A DNA stretch of 31,694 nt, taken from DATBFX01 sp036558305. GTDB lineage: Bacteria; Chloroflexota; Chloroflexia; Thermomicrobiales; UBA6265. The notes under the pieces were generated by a model. The model made no database searches, was not told where the DNA came from, and saw nothing but the letters and a program-made list of their open reading frames with translations. Each line of letters begins with the position of its first letter. Position 1 is the stretch's first letter. Both the position numbers and the translations under genes were made by a program. The DNA is taken from NCBI GenBank assembly GCA_036558305.1, contig DATBFX010000204.1, forward strand, positions 1-31,694. Reading direction: 5' to 3'. Of the stretch, positions 1 to 8,472 are shown piece after piece.

Positions 1-42
1 CACCTCTCTGCGTCGTAGGACCATGAGTCCCAAAGCGCTCCT

Positions 43-1302
43 CTACGCGGGGAGATCGGCCAGTCGCCGTTCGAGGAAACGGCGCTCGGTTGCCTGCTGG
101 GTCAGATCGAGCGCGCGCTGGTAGGCGGCGCGGGCGTCCACCGTTCGACCTAAGCGGCGGGACAGGTCGGCCCGTGCCGAGTGCGCCAGGTAGTAGTCGG
201 TCAGGTCGCCACGGGCGAGGATGGCGTCGATCACCGCCAGACCCGCGGCGGGGCCGTCGCGCATCGCCACCGCGACGGCGCGATTGAGCTCGACGACCGG
301 CGACGGATCGAATCGCATCAGCGCGTCGTAGAGAGCGACGATTTGTGGCCAGTCGGTGGCGGCGGCGATCGGCGCCTCGGCGTGGACGGCGGAGATCGCG
401 GCCTGGAGGGTGTAGGGACCGAACCGGCGCGATTCCAGGGCGCGTTCGACCAGCCGCGTCCCTTCCGCGATCTGATCGCGGTTCCAGAGCGAGCGGTCCT
501 GGTCCTCCAGCAAGACCAGATCCCCGTCCGGGGAGGTGCGGGCCTGGCGCCGCGATTCGTGGAGCAGCATCAGCGCCAGCAGACCGACCGCTTCCGGTTC
601 CGGCAGCAACTCGATCAGCAGGCGGGTCAGGCGGATCGCCTCGCCCGAGAGGTCCGCCCGCGTCAGCGAGTCGCCCGAGGAGGCCGAGTAGCCCTCGGTG
701 AATACCAGGTAGATGACGTGGAGGACCGTATCCAGGCGCTCCGGCAGGTCCTCCGGCGACGGTACCTCGTAGGGGATCTTGGCATCGCGGATCTTCGCCT
801 TGGCGCGGACGATGCGCTGGGCGAGCGTGGGCGGCGTGGTGAGGAAGGCGCGGGCGATCTCCTCGGTAGTCAGACCGCAGACTTCCCGCAGCGTCAGGGC
901 GATCCTGGCCTCCGGCGCCAGGGCCGGGTGGCAGCAGGTGAAGATCAACCGCAGCCGGTCGTCCTCGATTCCCTCGTCGTCGATCTGGGAAGCGACGTCG
1001 TTGTCGGTGTCGAGTTGTTCGGCGAGCACGGCCAGCGACTTGTCGAAACGGGCGCGGCGGCGCATGCCGTCGATCGCGCGGAAGCGGCCGGCGGAGACGA
1101 GCCAGGTGCGGGGGTTGTTGGGGATACCGTCGCGCGGCCACTGCTCCATCGCGGCGGCGAAGGCGTCGTGGAGCGCGTCTTCGGCGAGGTCGAAGTCGCC
1201 GAGGAGGCGGATCAGGGTGGCGAAGACGCGGCGGGACTCGGCCTGGTAGACCTCCTCCACCGTCTGGCGCGTCTCTCGGGGGGCGAGTGCGTTCATCGGC
1301 AT
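43..1302 (-). CDS. ECF-family RNA polymerase sigma factor with long C-terminal extension (ECF42-like)
   Basis: Directs RNA polymerase to its own promoter set. The 419-residue product has a sigma region 2 (about residues 10-85, with LLGDFDLAEDALHDAF and the NNPRTWLVSAGR stretch) and a sigma region 4 helix-turn-helix (about 120-175, with FTCCHPALAPEARIALTLRE and LTTEEIARAFL). A helical, TPR-like C-terminal half follows, including LNRAVAVAMRDGPAAGLAVID. This arrangement, about twice the length of a minimal ECF factor, matches the ECF42/DUF6596 group, in which the extension replaces an anti-sigma factor. Two ATGs (1302 and 1296) lie 4 and 10 nt after a GAGGG Shine-Dalgarno on the minus strand; the longer open frame beyond them is Pro/Ser/Arg-rich and not homologous. 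It follows the DUF2277 gene by 34 nt, so co-transcription is likely. The family's usual DGPF/YCII partner is not visible here, although it could lie beyond the left edge. Confidence 0.9.
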   Translation of the reverse strand: MPMNALAPRETRQTVEEVYQAESRRVFATLIRLLGDFDLAEDALHDAFAAAMEQWPRDGIPNNPRTWLVSAGRFRAIDGMRRRARFDKSLAVLAEQLDTDNDVASQIDDEGIEDDRLRLIFTCCHPALAPEARIALTLREVCGLTTEEIARAFLTTPPTLAQRIVRAKAKIRDAKIPYEVPSPEDLPERLDTVLHVIYLVFTEGYSASSGDSLTRADLSGEAIRLTRLLIELLPEPEAVGLLALMLLHESRRQARTSPDGDLVLLEDQDRSLWNRDQIAEGTRLVERALESRRFGPYTLQAAISAVHAEAPIAAATDWPQIVALYDALMRFDPSPVVELNRAVAVAMRDGPAAGLAVIDAILARGDLTDYYLAHSARADLSRRLGRTVDARAAYQRALDLTQQATERRFLERRLADLPA

Positions 1303-1336
1303 AAGACCCTCGCTGTAACCGGTCCCGGAGGCGGGG

Positions 1337-1606
1337 TCACCGGGCGAATCGCTGGGCGGAGCGGGCCTTTGCCCGCGCGGCCTCTTCTTCGCGGTTTTTC
1401 GGGGTGGCGGTCGATTCGAGCGAGTGGAGCAACCGGCGCGCGATACCGGCGATGTCGGCCACCGCGGCGTCGAAGGCGGCCTCGTTTGCTTTCGACGGTT
1501 TGGCGAAACCGCTGATTTTGCGGACGAACTGGAGGGAGGCGGCGTGGATCTCGTCCTCGGTCGCCGGCGGTTCGAAGTTGAAGAGGGTTCGGATGTTCCT
1601 GCACAT
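1337..1606 (-). CDS. DUF2277 family protein
   Basis: Small cytosolic protein of 89 residues and unknown function. It begins MCRNIRTLFNFEPPATEDEI and contains LQFVRKISGF and KPSKANEAAF, which are the family's conserved core, then ends in a charged REEEAARAKARS tail. Its length is normal for DUF2277. The ATG at 1606 has a GAGG element about 9 nt upstream; the frame is open further upstream, but the family starts at MCRNI. It lies immediately upstream of the ECF sigma gene on the same strand with a 34-nt gap, so the two probably form an operon. No biochemical role can be read from the sequence. The three Cys/Arg-containing residues after the start (C-R-N) are the most distinctive feature. Confidence 0.88.
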   Translation of the reverse strand: MCRNIRTLFNFEPPATEDEIHAASLQFVRKISGFAKPSKANEAAFDAAVADIAGIARRLLHSLESTATPKNREEEAARAKARSAQRFAR

Positions 1607-2233
1607 GGCACGTTGCCTCAGTACACGGTCGATCGCGCGCCCGGCGACCGCACCGATCCGTCGCACTGCTCGGTCCAGGTTATCTGCACTGTCACGGCAA
1701 ACTCCTGCCGCGGTCTTCATCGGGTGACCGCGAGTCACCGACAGTATACTCCCTCTTTCGTGAACGTATAGGACAGGTGTTCGTGTCGCCTCTGCCTCGG
1801 TGGTTGGCGGGCCGTTCTCGGGCCCCAATCACGCGCGATGATGACGGCACGGCCAGACCTGCAAGACGCGCGGGACGGAGCAGACCTCGTCACGACTGCT
1901 GGACACATGTGTGCAGTCCGCTGTGGCAGTGTGAAGCGTCGTATCAAAACCTGGGACACGGCACAAGAAGCAAGGCTTTCATTCCGAGACGGGTTTCGCG
2001 ATGCGGCCCCAAGCGTGGAGGATGCCGCTCCGAACGGCGTTCGGTTTGGTCGCTCATTCCGGCGTTTTTGCGACGAGATGCGGAGCGGCCGGTGGCGCCC
2101 TTTTTGCGGGGTTGGACCACCGTCGCCATCTTGATCTCGATCGCAGACGAGATGGTCCGAAGACCTGCCGTAGGGGGGTCGTACCGTCGGCTGCTTGGGA
2201 CCAGCCAAGCACGACCAGGAAGGGCTGCTTGCG
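1607..2233. other. Gene-free stretch between DUF2277 and the DUF1579-like gene
   Basis: Divergent intergenic region of 627 bp. None of the open frames crossing it shows a recognisable domain or credible start, and they overlap one another in several frames, as expected for GC-rich DNA. A TATACT -10-like hexamer lies on the minus strand near 1743-1748, and TATAC and GTATA blocks flank the CCCTCTTTCGTGAAC segment at about 1744-1769; this could be the promoter or operator region of the minus-strand sigma operon. A 10-bp self-complementary ACACATGTGT sits at 1903-1912. Nothing else is supported. Confidence 0.4.
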
Positions 2234-2692
2234 ATGAAGACGCATTCCGAACAACCGCCGCAACCGACCCGCTCGCTCAACGGGTTTGATGTCTTGGTTG
2301 GCGAATGGACGACGGTGGGAACCCATCCTGCCTTTCCCTCCGCGGTACGGGGACAGTCTTCGTTCGAATGGCTGAGGGAAGGTGCCCTCCTGGTCTGGCA
2401 CTTCGAGTGGGAACGCTCCGGCCCTCCGAGCGCGACCAGTGTCATTGGCCGCGATGATTCGGGCGAAACGTGTTCCGTGCTCTATGCCGACGAGCGGGGG
2501 GTGGCACGGATCTACCAAACGACTCTCGAAGGCGGCGTTTGGAAGATGTGGCGAGATTCCTCGGGGTTCTCGCAGCGCATGACCGGCACGTTCGGCGATG
2601 ATGGAACGACCATTACCGTTCGTGGAGAGTTGTCGCGTGATGGTTCGAATTGGGAAGAAGACCTCAATGTGACGTACACGAGAAAGAAATGA
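2234..2692 (+). CDS. DUF1579-like / lipocalin-fold protein of unknown function
   Basis: Cytosolic protein of 152 residues with alternating beta-strand character. Recognisable stretches are LVGEWTTVGTHPAFP, FEWLREGALLVWHFEW, then SVLYADERGVARIYQTTLEG and a C-terminal ITVRGELSRDGSNWEEDLNV. This pattern (GEW near the start, FEWL, repeated strand-turn units with a Tyr-Asp-Glu-Arg-Gly turn) is typical of small beta-barrel proteins annotated as DUF1579 or lipocalin-like; no catalytic residues can be assigned. ATG 2234 is preceded by AGGAAGGG about 10 nt upstream and starts just before conserved sequence, so I prefer it to the in-frame ATG at 2195. It stands alone between two long stretches without genes. 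Base composition is slightly less GC-extreme than its neighbours. Confidence 0.75.
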   Translation: MKTHSEQPPQPTRSLNGFDVLVGEWTTVGTHPAFPSAVRGQSSFEWLREGALLVWHFEWERSGPPSATSVIGRDDSGETCSVLYADERGVARIYQTTLEGGVWKMWRDSSGFSQRMTGTFGDDGTTITVRGELSRDGSNWEEDLNVTYTRKK

Positions 2693-3320
2693 GATGCATC
2701 TGCCGCACGCCTCGCCACGACATGCTTGCTCACCCGCACTTGAGGTGAAAGGCGTCGTCGCTCCAGAAGAAAGGGGTTGCGACGATCGTACCACGCACTG
2801 GCGCGGGTTGTCCGCACCTAAAGTGCGGAAGACCCGACATCCTTGACACATGTTTGCCGTCGGGCGTGGCAGAGCGCGGCGTGGGGGATGCTCCCGGCTC
2901 GGCTTCGGCGCTGACCTCCTCGCGGGCGAAGAGGGGCGGTTGCACCGCGCCAGGCGGGCGCGACGTGCGCGGCGCACTGGCCGGCACCCGCCGCACCGGT
3001 CGCCACTCGCCCTCCCCCACGTCCACAGCGGCGGTTGCGGCGAGCGATGCGCTTGATCGTGCGGGAGCCGGGGCGGTGGCCACGGCGCGCCCCGCAGATC
3101 GTCGCCGGCTCGTGCACACTGCGCGGCGGGGGCTCACGTTTGGCATCGAGGATCGTCTTATACGGGGAGATCACGGGGCACACCTCGTCATGACGTGGTT
3201 GGCGCCCGTGGGTCATCCGGACGGCCGATCCCGCCTGCGGCGGAGCCGGCGACGCGCCGCACCCAGGGGGTACCCGGCGCGCGGCACGGGGCCGAGATCG
3301 GGGTCAAGAAAGGGGGGTGG
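2693..3320. other. Gene-free stretch upstream of the Rox-like monooxygenase
   Basis: 628 bp without a convincing gene. Open frames on both strands are Arg/Pro/Ala-rich and lack domains. One minus-strand frame (2818-3216) contains SPYKTILDAKREPPP followed by RTIKRIARRNRR, which faintly recalls helix-turn-helix transposase fragments but cannot be assigned to a family. It could be a decayed gene. No promoter or terminator stands out. Confidence 0.35.
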
Positions 3321-4775
3321 ATGACCGAACACGCGGTGGTGGTCGCCGGCGGCGGTCCGACGGGGCTGATGCTGGCGGGCGAGTTGGCGTTGGCGGGGGT
3401 CGACGTGGCCATCGTCGAGCGGCGCGCCGGCCAGGACCTCGTCGGCGTGCGCGCGGGCGGTCTGCACGCACGCACCATCGAGGTGCTCGATCAGCGCGGC
3501 ATTGCCGATCGCTTCCTGTCGCAGGGGAAGGTGGCCCAGATCGCGGGCTTCGCCTGGATTCGATTGGACATCAGCGACTTTCCCACCCGGCACAACTACG
3601 GGCTCGCGCTGTGGCAGGGCCACATCGAGCGCATCCTGGCCGGCTGGGTCGGCGAGCTGGCGGTGCCGATCCATCGCGGACGCGAGGTGACGGGCTTCGC
3701 GCAGGACGACACCGGCGTCGACGTCGCGCTGTCCGACGGTGAGTCGCTGCGGGCGGAATACCTCGTCGGGTGCGACGGCGGACGCAGCCTGATCCGGAAG
3801 GCGGCCGGCATCGCGTTCCCCGGGTGGGACCCGACAACCAGCCACCTGATCGCCGAGGTCGAGCTGGCCGAGGAGCCGGAATGGGGCTTACGCCGCGATG
3901 ACAAGGGCATCCATTCCTTCGCCAGGTTGGAGGACGGACCGGTGCGGGTCATGGTGACCGAACAGCGCCTCGGCCGGACCGGCGAACCCACCCTGCGCGA
4001 TCTCAGCGAGGCGCTCGTCGCTTACTACGGGACCGATTACGGGGTCCACAGCCCCACCTCGATCTCCCGGTTTACCGACATGACGCGGCAGGCCGCGGCC
4101 TACCGCGACCGACGGGTGTTGTTGGCCGGCGACGCGGCGCACGTGCATTACCCGGTGGGCGGACAGGGCCTCCAAATCGGTGTGCAGGATGCGGTGAACC
4201 TGGGCTGGAAGCTGGCCCAGGTGGTCAAGGGCGTGGCGCCGGACGGCCTGCTGGATACCTACCATGCCGAGCGCCACCCGGTCGCGGCCCGCGTGCTGCG
4301 CAACACGATGGCGCAAGTCGCGCTGCTCCGCACGGACGACCGCACCAGCGCCTTGCGCGACGCAGTGTCCGAGCTCCTCGGTATGGACGAGCCGCGCAAG
4401 CGAGTCGCCGCGATGATGTCCGGCCTGGACATTCGTTACGACCTCGGTGAGGGGCACCCGCTGCTCGGGCGCCGCGTGCCCGATCTCGACCTGGTCACCG
4501 CCAACGGCCCGCGGCGGGTCTTCGCCCTGCTGCACGATGCCCGGCCGGTGCTGCTCAACCTCGGCGAGCCCGGCGACTCCGACATCGCGCCATGGGCCCG
4601 CCGCGTGGTGGCGATCGACGCCACGCATGCCGGCGATTGGGAGCTTCCGGTCCTGGGCCAGGTCGCCGCCCCCGCTGCCGTGCTGATCCGACCCGATGGC
4701 TACGTCGCCTGGGTGGGTGACGGCACCGCGACCGGATTGCGCGACGCGCTGACGACCTGGTTCGGGTCACCGTGA
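3321..4775 (+). CDS. FAD-dependent monooxygenase, rifampicin monooxygenase (Rox)-like
   Basis: Class A flavoprotein aromatic hydroxylase of 484 residues. The N-terminal Rossmann dinucleotide fold is VVVAGGGPTGLMLAGELA (about residues 6-23). It is followed by GLHARTIEVLDQRGI, the DG motif YLVGCDGGRSLIRKAAG (about 148-165), and the GD motif VLLAGDAAHVHYPVGGQGLQ (about 265-285) that binds FAD ribityl and phosphate. The C-terminal thioredoxin-like domain ends in VLIRPDGYVAWVG, as in Rox and related PheA/TfdB-type hydroxylases. Rox hydroxylates and thereby inactivates rifampicin; related enzymes act on phenols or polyketides, so the substrate here is uncertain. ATG 3321 follows AAGAAAGGGGGG closely; the frame extends upstream without homology. 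It is not in an obvious operon: the next gene is 526 bp away. Confidence 0.85.
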   Translation: MTEHAVVVAGGGPTGLMLAGELALAGVDVAIVERRAGQDLVGVRAGGLHARTIEVLDQRGIADRFLSQGKVAQIAGFAWIRLDISDFPTRHNYGLALWQGHIERILAGWVGELAVPIHRGREVTGFAQDDTGVDVALSDGESLRAEYLVGCDGGRSLIRKAAGIAFPGWDPTTSHLIAEVELAEEPEWGLRRDDKGIHSFARLEDGPVRVMVTEQRLGRTGEPTLRDLSEALVAYYGTDYGVHSPTSISRFTDMTRQAAAYRDRRVLLAGDAAHVHYPVGGQGLQIGVQDAVNLGWKLAQVVKGVAPDGLLDTYHAERHPVAARVLRNTMAQVALLRTDDRTSALRDAVSELLGMDEPRKRVAAMMSGLDIRYDLGEGHPLLGRRVPDLDLVTANGPRRVFALLHDARPVLLNLGEPGDSDIAPWARRVVAIDATHAGDWELPVLGQVAAPAAVLIRPDGYVAWVGDGTATGLRDALTTWFGSP

Positions 4776-5301
4776 CGCGACGCGATGCCCGGCCGAGCCG
4801 ACAGCCAAAGGGAGGAGACGTCGACTCGCCCACGTGATCGTCCGGGAGGGGAGCATGGACCTGACCGACGCTTCGGCCATCGATCCTGCGCGCGGGTGTC
4901 AACCACCTTGGCTCTCCCGCAAAGCGGATACTGCTGGCGAATTCCCGTTGCTGAGTGTCGAGCCCTTCGATGAAGGCGGAAGCAACGCGCAATGAGCCGA
5001 CTCCAGCGCACTCTGCGAGGCGCTCCGATCAGGCTCAGCGGTCGTTGCCGAATTCGCCAGCCGTTTCGACTCCGGTGACGACGGCCAATGGCCGTGCGTG
5101 GGACGATCGGTTGCATCCCCTCCCTGTAGACACCGGCCGTGCAACGCGCGGCAGATCGGCGCAAGCGCGGTGCGACGGATGCGTTGCAGGCTGCTTCAAT
5201 GACGGTAGTTCGTCGCACGGACTGCTTGGCGGCGTAAGGCATCTGTCGTGGTATGATCCAGGACAGATTCTCCACATCGACATCGATCGGAGGAAGGTCC
5301 G
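4776..5301. other. Gene-free stretch between two flavoprotein genes
   Basis: 526 bp with no recognisable coding region on either strand; the frames present are short, mutually overlapping and free of motifs. Its right end carries the presumed promoter and Shine-Dalgarno of the next FAD oxidoreductase. No hairpin followed by a T-run is seen after the Rox-like stop. Confidence 0.4.
5249..5257 (+). promoter_or_regulatory. Candidate extended -10 promoter of the FAD oxidoreductase gene
   Basis: TGGTATGAT fits an extended -10 (TGn plus TATGAT, five of six to TATAAT). It lies 45 nt upstream of the TTG start at 5302. A TTGGCG further upstream is 20 nt away, so no well-spaced -35 is present. Assigned on sequence match and position only. 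Confidence 0.3.
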
Positions 5302-6720
5302 TTGCACGTCGCCGTCATCGGCGGGAGCGCCGCTGGCTCATTCGCCGCGCTGCTGCTGGCACGCGCCGGGCACGACGTCCGCGTCCTGGAGCGGGACCAC
5401 CTCGAGCCCGCGCCCGACGTCGAGGCCGCCGCCGCGGCGGCGTTCCGCCCAACCGCGCCGCAGATCGTCCAGCCCCACATCGTCATGGCCAAATGCCGTG
5501 AGTTGTTGCGCGAGCGGTTGCCCGACGTCTACCGCGGCTTACTCGCCGCTGGTGTGGCCGAGGCCCCGCTCGCGACGCACATGCCGCCGTCCCTGGCCGA
5601 TACGACGGCCGGACCCGGCGACGAGCGCCTGACCGTGCTGGCGACGCGGCGTTCGACGGTCGACTGGGTGTTGCGGCGTGCCGTCCTCGCCGAGTCCGGC
5701 GTGACGCTGCGGTGCGGCGTGCGGGTAGTGGGGCTCCGTGCCGATGCCGGCGAGCCCCCGCGCGTGACGGGCGTCCGCACCGACCAAGGCGACATCGAGG
5801 CCGATCTTGTCGTCGATGCCACCGGTCGCCGCTCCGCGATCGACCACTGGCTCCGCGCGATCGGCGCTCGCCCGACGCTCACATCGCGCGCAGAGTGCGG
5901 CACCGCGTATTTCAGCCGCCACTATCGTCTGCGCTCAGGGGCGGTTTTGCCCGGCCCCGCGACGACGCGCATCGTAGAGCGTCTCGACGAATTCGCCGCC
6001 GGCATCTGGGGCTGCGACAACGGGGCGATGCACCTCGCGGTCATTCCGCTGGGTGCAGATCACCGCTTCCGCGCCCTCATGCGCCCGGAGGTGTTGGAAG
6101 CGGTGCTGCGGACGGTGGCGGCCATTGCCCCCTGGCTGGAGGTGCTCGACCCGATCACCGACGTCTTCGCGATGGGCGCGGTGCAAAACAGCCTGCGCCG
6201 GCTCGTCGTCGGTGGCGTCCCGGTGGCCTTCGGCCTTCATGCGGTCGGCGACTCTGTGTGCACGACCAACCCGGTGTTCGGCCGCGGGCTGAGCCTCGCA
6301 CTGTGGGGCGCCGTGGCCCTGACCGATTCGGTGGCGGAACGCGCGCGCGACCCGCTCGAACTGGCGATGGCGCTGGACGGACACGTGGCCACGCACGTTG
6401 CGCCCTTCTACGAGGACCAAGCGGCCATCGACGGCGCGCGAATGGCGATGCTTCGCCACACCATCTTCGGCGAGCCTGCTCCGGCCCCACCGGCCGTCGC
6501 GCCCGACCGCGTGAGCATGAACGAGATTCGCACGGCCGCGCGGTTCGATCCGACGGCGTTTCGTGCGCTCTGGACTCATGCGGGCATGCTCCGCGTGCCC
6601 GAGGAGATCTACACCGACCCGGCGGTCGTCGCGGCGACGCGCGGAGCGCTCCGCCGACACGGCAGTGGGCCACCGATGGCCCAACCGACGCGCGACGCAT
6701 TGCTCGCCGCGCTCGGCTGA
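5302..6720 (+). CDS. FAD-dependent oxidoreductase (halogenase/geranylgeranyl-reductase-like fold)
   Basis: Flavoprotein of 472 residues. It opens with HVAVIGGSAAGSFAALLLA, a GxGxxG-type FAD-binding loop at about residues 7-12 with an acidic strand end (VRVLERD), and has a second conserved motif DLVVDATGRRSAIDHWL near 168-184. The region FGLHAVGDSVCTTNPVFGRG (about 312-331) corresponds to the GD motif that contacts FAD in this superfamily. Proteins of this type are annotated broadly as FAD-dependent oxidoreductases related to tryptophan halogenases and geranylgeranyl reductases. The Lys and the WxWxIP element diagnostic of flavin halogenases are not seen, so halogenation is unlikely. The TTG start at 5302 is chosen because GGAGGAAGG lies 5 nt upstream and the Rossmann strand begins at the next codon. 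The substrate is unknown. Confidence 0.85.
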   Translation: MHVAVIGGSAAGSFAALLLARAGHDVRVLERDHLEPAPDVEAAAAAAFRPTAPQIVQPHIVMAKCRELLRERLPDVYRGLLAAGVAEAPLATHMPPSLADTTAGPGDERLTVLATRRSTVDWVLRRAVLAESGVTLRCGVRVVGLRADAGEPPRVTGVRTDQGDIEADLVVDATGRRSAIDHWLRAIGARPTLTSRAECGTAYFSRHYRLRSGAVLPGPATTRIVERLDEFAAGIWGCDNGAMHLAVIPLGADHRFRALMRPEVLEAVLRTVAAIAPWLEVLDPITDVFAMGAVQNSLRRLVVGGVPVAFGLHAVGDSVCTTNPVFGRGLSLALWGAVALTDSVAERARDPLELAMALDGHVATHVAPFYEDQAAIDGARMAMLRHTIFGEPAPAPPAVAPDRVSMNEIRTAARFDPTAFRALWTHAGMLRVPEEIYTDPAVVAATRGALRRHGSGPPMAQPTRDALLAALG

Positions 6721-6974
6721 TTCGGCGGCTTGGTCAACACCGCGTGGTGACCGGCGGGCGGGCGCACCGTCGCGAAGACAATGGGGCTCTCCCCCAATCC
6801 CGATGAAGCGAAGCTGCTTCCCACAACGGGTTGTGGTCGGGCGCCGATCGATGCCCCCGTCACCTGCCGGCTTCATCAACTTCGGGGAAGAGCCAGCACG
6901 TCGTGGCGAGGCGTGGACGGAGTCTCGGAACCCGAAGTCCCGTGAGACGTGGCCCGACGACGGAGGGAGTGGCA

Positions 6975-7388
6975 ATGACGATGACCTTCGACAGCAAGAT
7001 CGCGGTCGCGGTGCGGGACGACCTGCCGGTCTGGCAGCGGTTGAACATGACGGCATTTTTGGTCAGCGGGATCGCCGGGACCGGCGACGTGGTCGACAAG
7101 GAGTACGAAGACGCCTCGGGCAACCGCTACCTGCCGATGTTCCGGCAACCGGTGCTGATCTACGAGGCGCCGGCCGCGAAACTGCGGGTGCTCTACGAGC
7201 GGGCGATGCGGCGGCAGGTCCGGTTCTCGCTCTTCATCGACGAGTTGTTCGCCACCGGCAACGACGTCGACAACCGGGCGGCGATGCACGCGGTGGCGGC
7301 CAACGATTTGCGAATCGCCGGTTTGGCGATGCGGGCGGACCGCAAGGTGGTCGACAAGATCTTCGACGGGGTGCGGTTGCATTCGTGA
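6975..7388 (+). CDS. DUF2000 family protein
   Basis: Cytosolic protein of 137 residues and unknown biochemical role. Family features are KIAVAVRDDLPVWQRLNMTA at the N-terminus, then NRYLPMFRQPVLIYEA, FSLFIDELFATGNDVDNRAA, and the terminal KVVDKIFDGVRLHS. Its length is typical of DUF2000, a family with a peptidyl-tRNA-hydrolase-II-like fold. ATG 6975 has GGAGGGAG 5 nt upstream; in-frame sequence before it is Arg-rich and unrelated. It is separated by 254 bp from the FAD oxidoreductase and converges on the RIO kinase gene, with a strong hairpin between the two stops. Confidence 0.88.
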   Translation: MTMTFDSKIAVAVRDDLPVWQRLNMTAFLVSGIAGTGDVVDKEYEDASGNRYLPMFRQPVLIYEAPAAKLRVLYERAMRRQVRFSLFIDELFATGNDVDNRAAMHAVAANDLRIAGLAMRADRKVVDKIFDGVRLHS

Positions 7389-7395
7389 GCGGCAC

Positions 7396-7419
7396 CCGGC
7401 GCGGCCGATGCCGCGCCGG
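7396..7419. terminator. Candidate bidirectional terminator hairpin between convergent genes
   Basis: A perfect 10-bp GC stem (CCGGCGCGGC paired with GCCGCGCCGG) has a CGAT tetraloop. It begins 7 nt after the DUF2000 stop and ends 10 nt before the RIO kinase stop. There is no T-run on either strand, so intrinsic termination is plausible but not certain; the position and stability are what support it. Confidence 0.5.
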
Positions 7420-7429
7420 TGGCCGCCGA

Positions 7430-8167
7430 TCACCATTCCCGCGGACGCCAGCGACGCCAGAGACCGGCGGCGAGCGACTCGGCGTCGGCGCGGATGCCGA
7501 AGCGGGCGAAGAAGCGACAGAGGTTGGCGATGTCGCGGGTGAGCAGTTCCCGCGCGTTGGTATTGACCTCGGGATCGACGGCCTGGGGAAAGTCGATGAC
7601 CGTCGGCTCGCCCTCCCAGTAGAGGATGTTGAAGGCGGAAAGGTCGGCGTGGACGCGGCCGCAGGACAACCAGAGCTCGATCTCGCGCAGCAGCCGACCG
7701 AACAGCGGCTCGGCCGCGTCCGCCGCCAGCTCGGCGTGCTGGAGGAGCGGGGCCGGCGCGTCGAAGTCGCCGACGTAGGTCATCAGCAACGCTTGACCGC
7801 TCCGCGCCAACGGCTCGGGGACGGCCGCCCCGGCGCCGTGCAGCAACCGCAGCGTCTCGTACTCGTGGCCGACCCAGGTGTCCGCCTGCACCTCGCGCCC
7901 GACCCGCGACTTGCCGGCGACGGCGCGCCGCAAACGCTTGTCCGGAATCCAGCGCCCCTCCTCGTAGACCGCGCTGTTGTGGAACAGGCGGTGCTCGCGC
8001 GGCCGGTAGACCTTGGCGGCCAGGAATTCGTGGCCGGTTCGCGGCGACGCCCGGCAGCAGTAGACGGTGCCTTCCTTGCCGCTCTTGAGCACCTGCACGA
8101 CGCCGGTGATCAGATCGTCCTCGACGAATTCGGTCAACGCGTCTTCGTACGTTTGCGTTTGGCTCAC
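7430..8167 (-). CDS. RIO-family serine protein kinase
   Basis: RIO-type atypical protein kinase of 245 residues from the preferred start. It shows a glycine-poor nucleotide loop LKSGKEGTVYCC, the lysine-bearing strand FLAAKVYRPREHRLF, a catalytic loop RVHADLSAFNILYW (H-x-D-L-S-x-x-N) and a metal-binding TVIDFPQAVD segment. Family knowledge: bacterial and archaeal RIO proteins bind ATP and autophosphorylate, while the eukaryotic members act in ribosome maturation; the bacterial role is poorly defined. Two starts compete. The GTG at 8167 is preferred because GGAGG lies about 5 nt upstream; an in-frame ATG at 8185 has no clear Shine-Dalgarno. It is monocistronic as far as can be seen, with about 300 bp between it and the upstream reductase gene. 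Confidence 0.88.
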   Translation of the reverse strand: MSQTQTYEDALTEFVEDDLITGVVQVLKSGKEGTVYCCRASPRTGHEFLAAKVYRPREHRLFHNSAVYEEGRWIPDKRLRRAVAGKSRVGREVQADTWVGHEYETLRLLHGAGAAVPEPLARSGQALLMTYVGDFDAPAPLLQHAELAADAAEPLFGRLLREIELWLSCGRVHADLSAFNILYWEGEPTVIDFPQAVDPEVNTNARELLTRDIANLCRFFARFGIRADAESLAAGLWRRWRPREW

Positions 8168-8425
8168 GCATTCCTCCACGCTCATCCATTGCGCCGCGCC
8201 CGTCGCCGGTCTCGGCCGGCGGACAGCACGACACCCGGTCGGTGTTATCCGTCCGGTGCGCGTCTGGATCAGCGGTGGGGAATCGATGGAGGAACCGGCG
8301 CTAAGGTCCGACGGGACCGGACCACGGCCGCAGGGAACGCAGGGCAACGCTGACCAGGAGGCACCGGACTGTCACGTCTTTCATGCTGGCCCCCTTTCGA
8401 ACACGGTTCGCCCTGCGTCTGAGGA

Positions 8426-8466
8426 CTTCTCGCCCGGCCCCGATTCGGCCGGTGTCAGGCGAGAAG
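8426..8466 (-). terminator. Hairpin after the ketopantoate-reductase-family gene
   Basis: CTTCTCGCC at 8426-8434 pairs perfectly with GGCGAGAAG at 8458-8466, with an inner GGCC/GGCC helix. The structure starts 6 nt beyond the reductase stop on the minus strand. No T-run follows, so it is either a weak intrinsic terminator or a 3' RNA-stabilising hairpin. Confidence 0.45.
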
Positions 8467-8472
8467 CGTACT

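Noticed and set aside
1303..1611. Upstream extension of the ECF sigma factor
   Set aside because: The extra 103 residues are Pro/Ser/Arg low-complexity and overlap the DUF2277 gene. The Shine-Dalgarno and homology support 1302 or 1296.
2818..3216. Possible transposase remnant (SPYKTILDAKREPPP and RTIKRIARRNRR)
   Set aside because: The similarity is too short and unordered to assign a family. There are no terminal inverted repeats or target duplications.
5302..6720. Flavin-dependent tryptophan halogenase assignment
   Set aside because: The fold is related, but the WxWxIP motif and catalytic Lys typical of halogenases are not seen.
6563..8353. 596-residue plus-strand frame across DUF2000 and the RIO kinase
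   Set aside because: It covers genes with clear family motifs in other frames and has no recognisable domain of its own.
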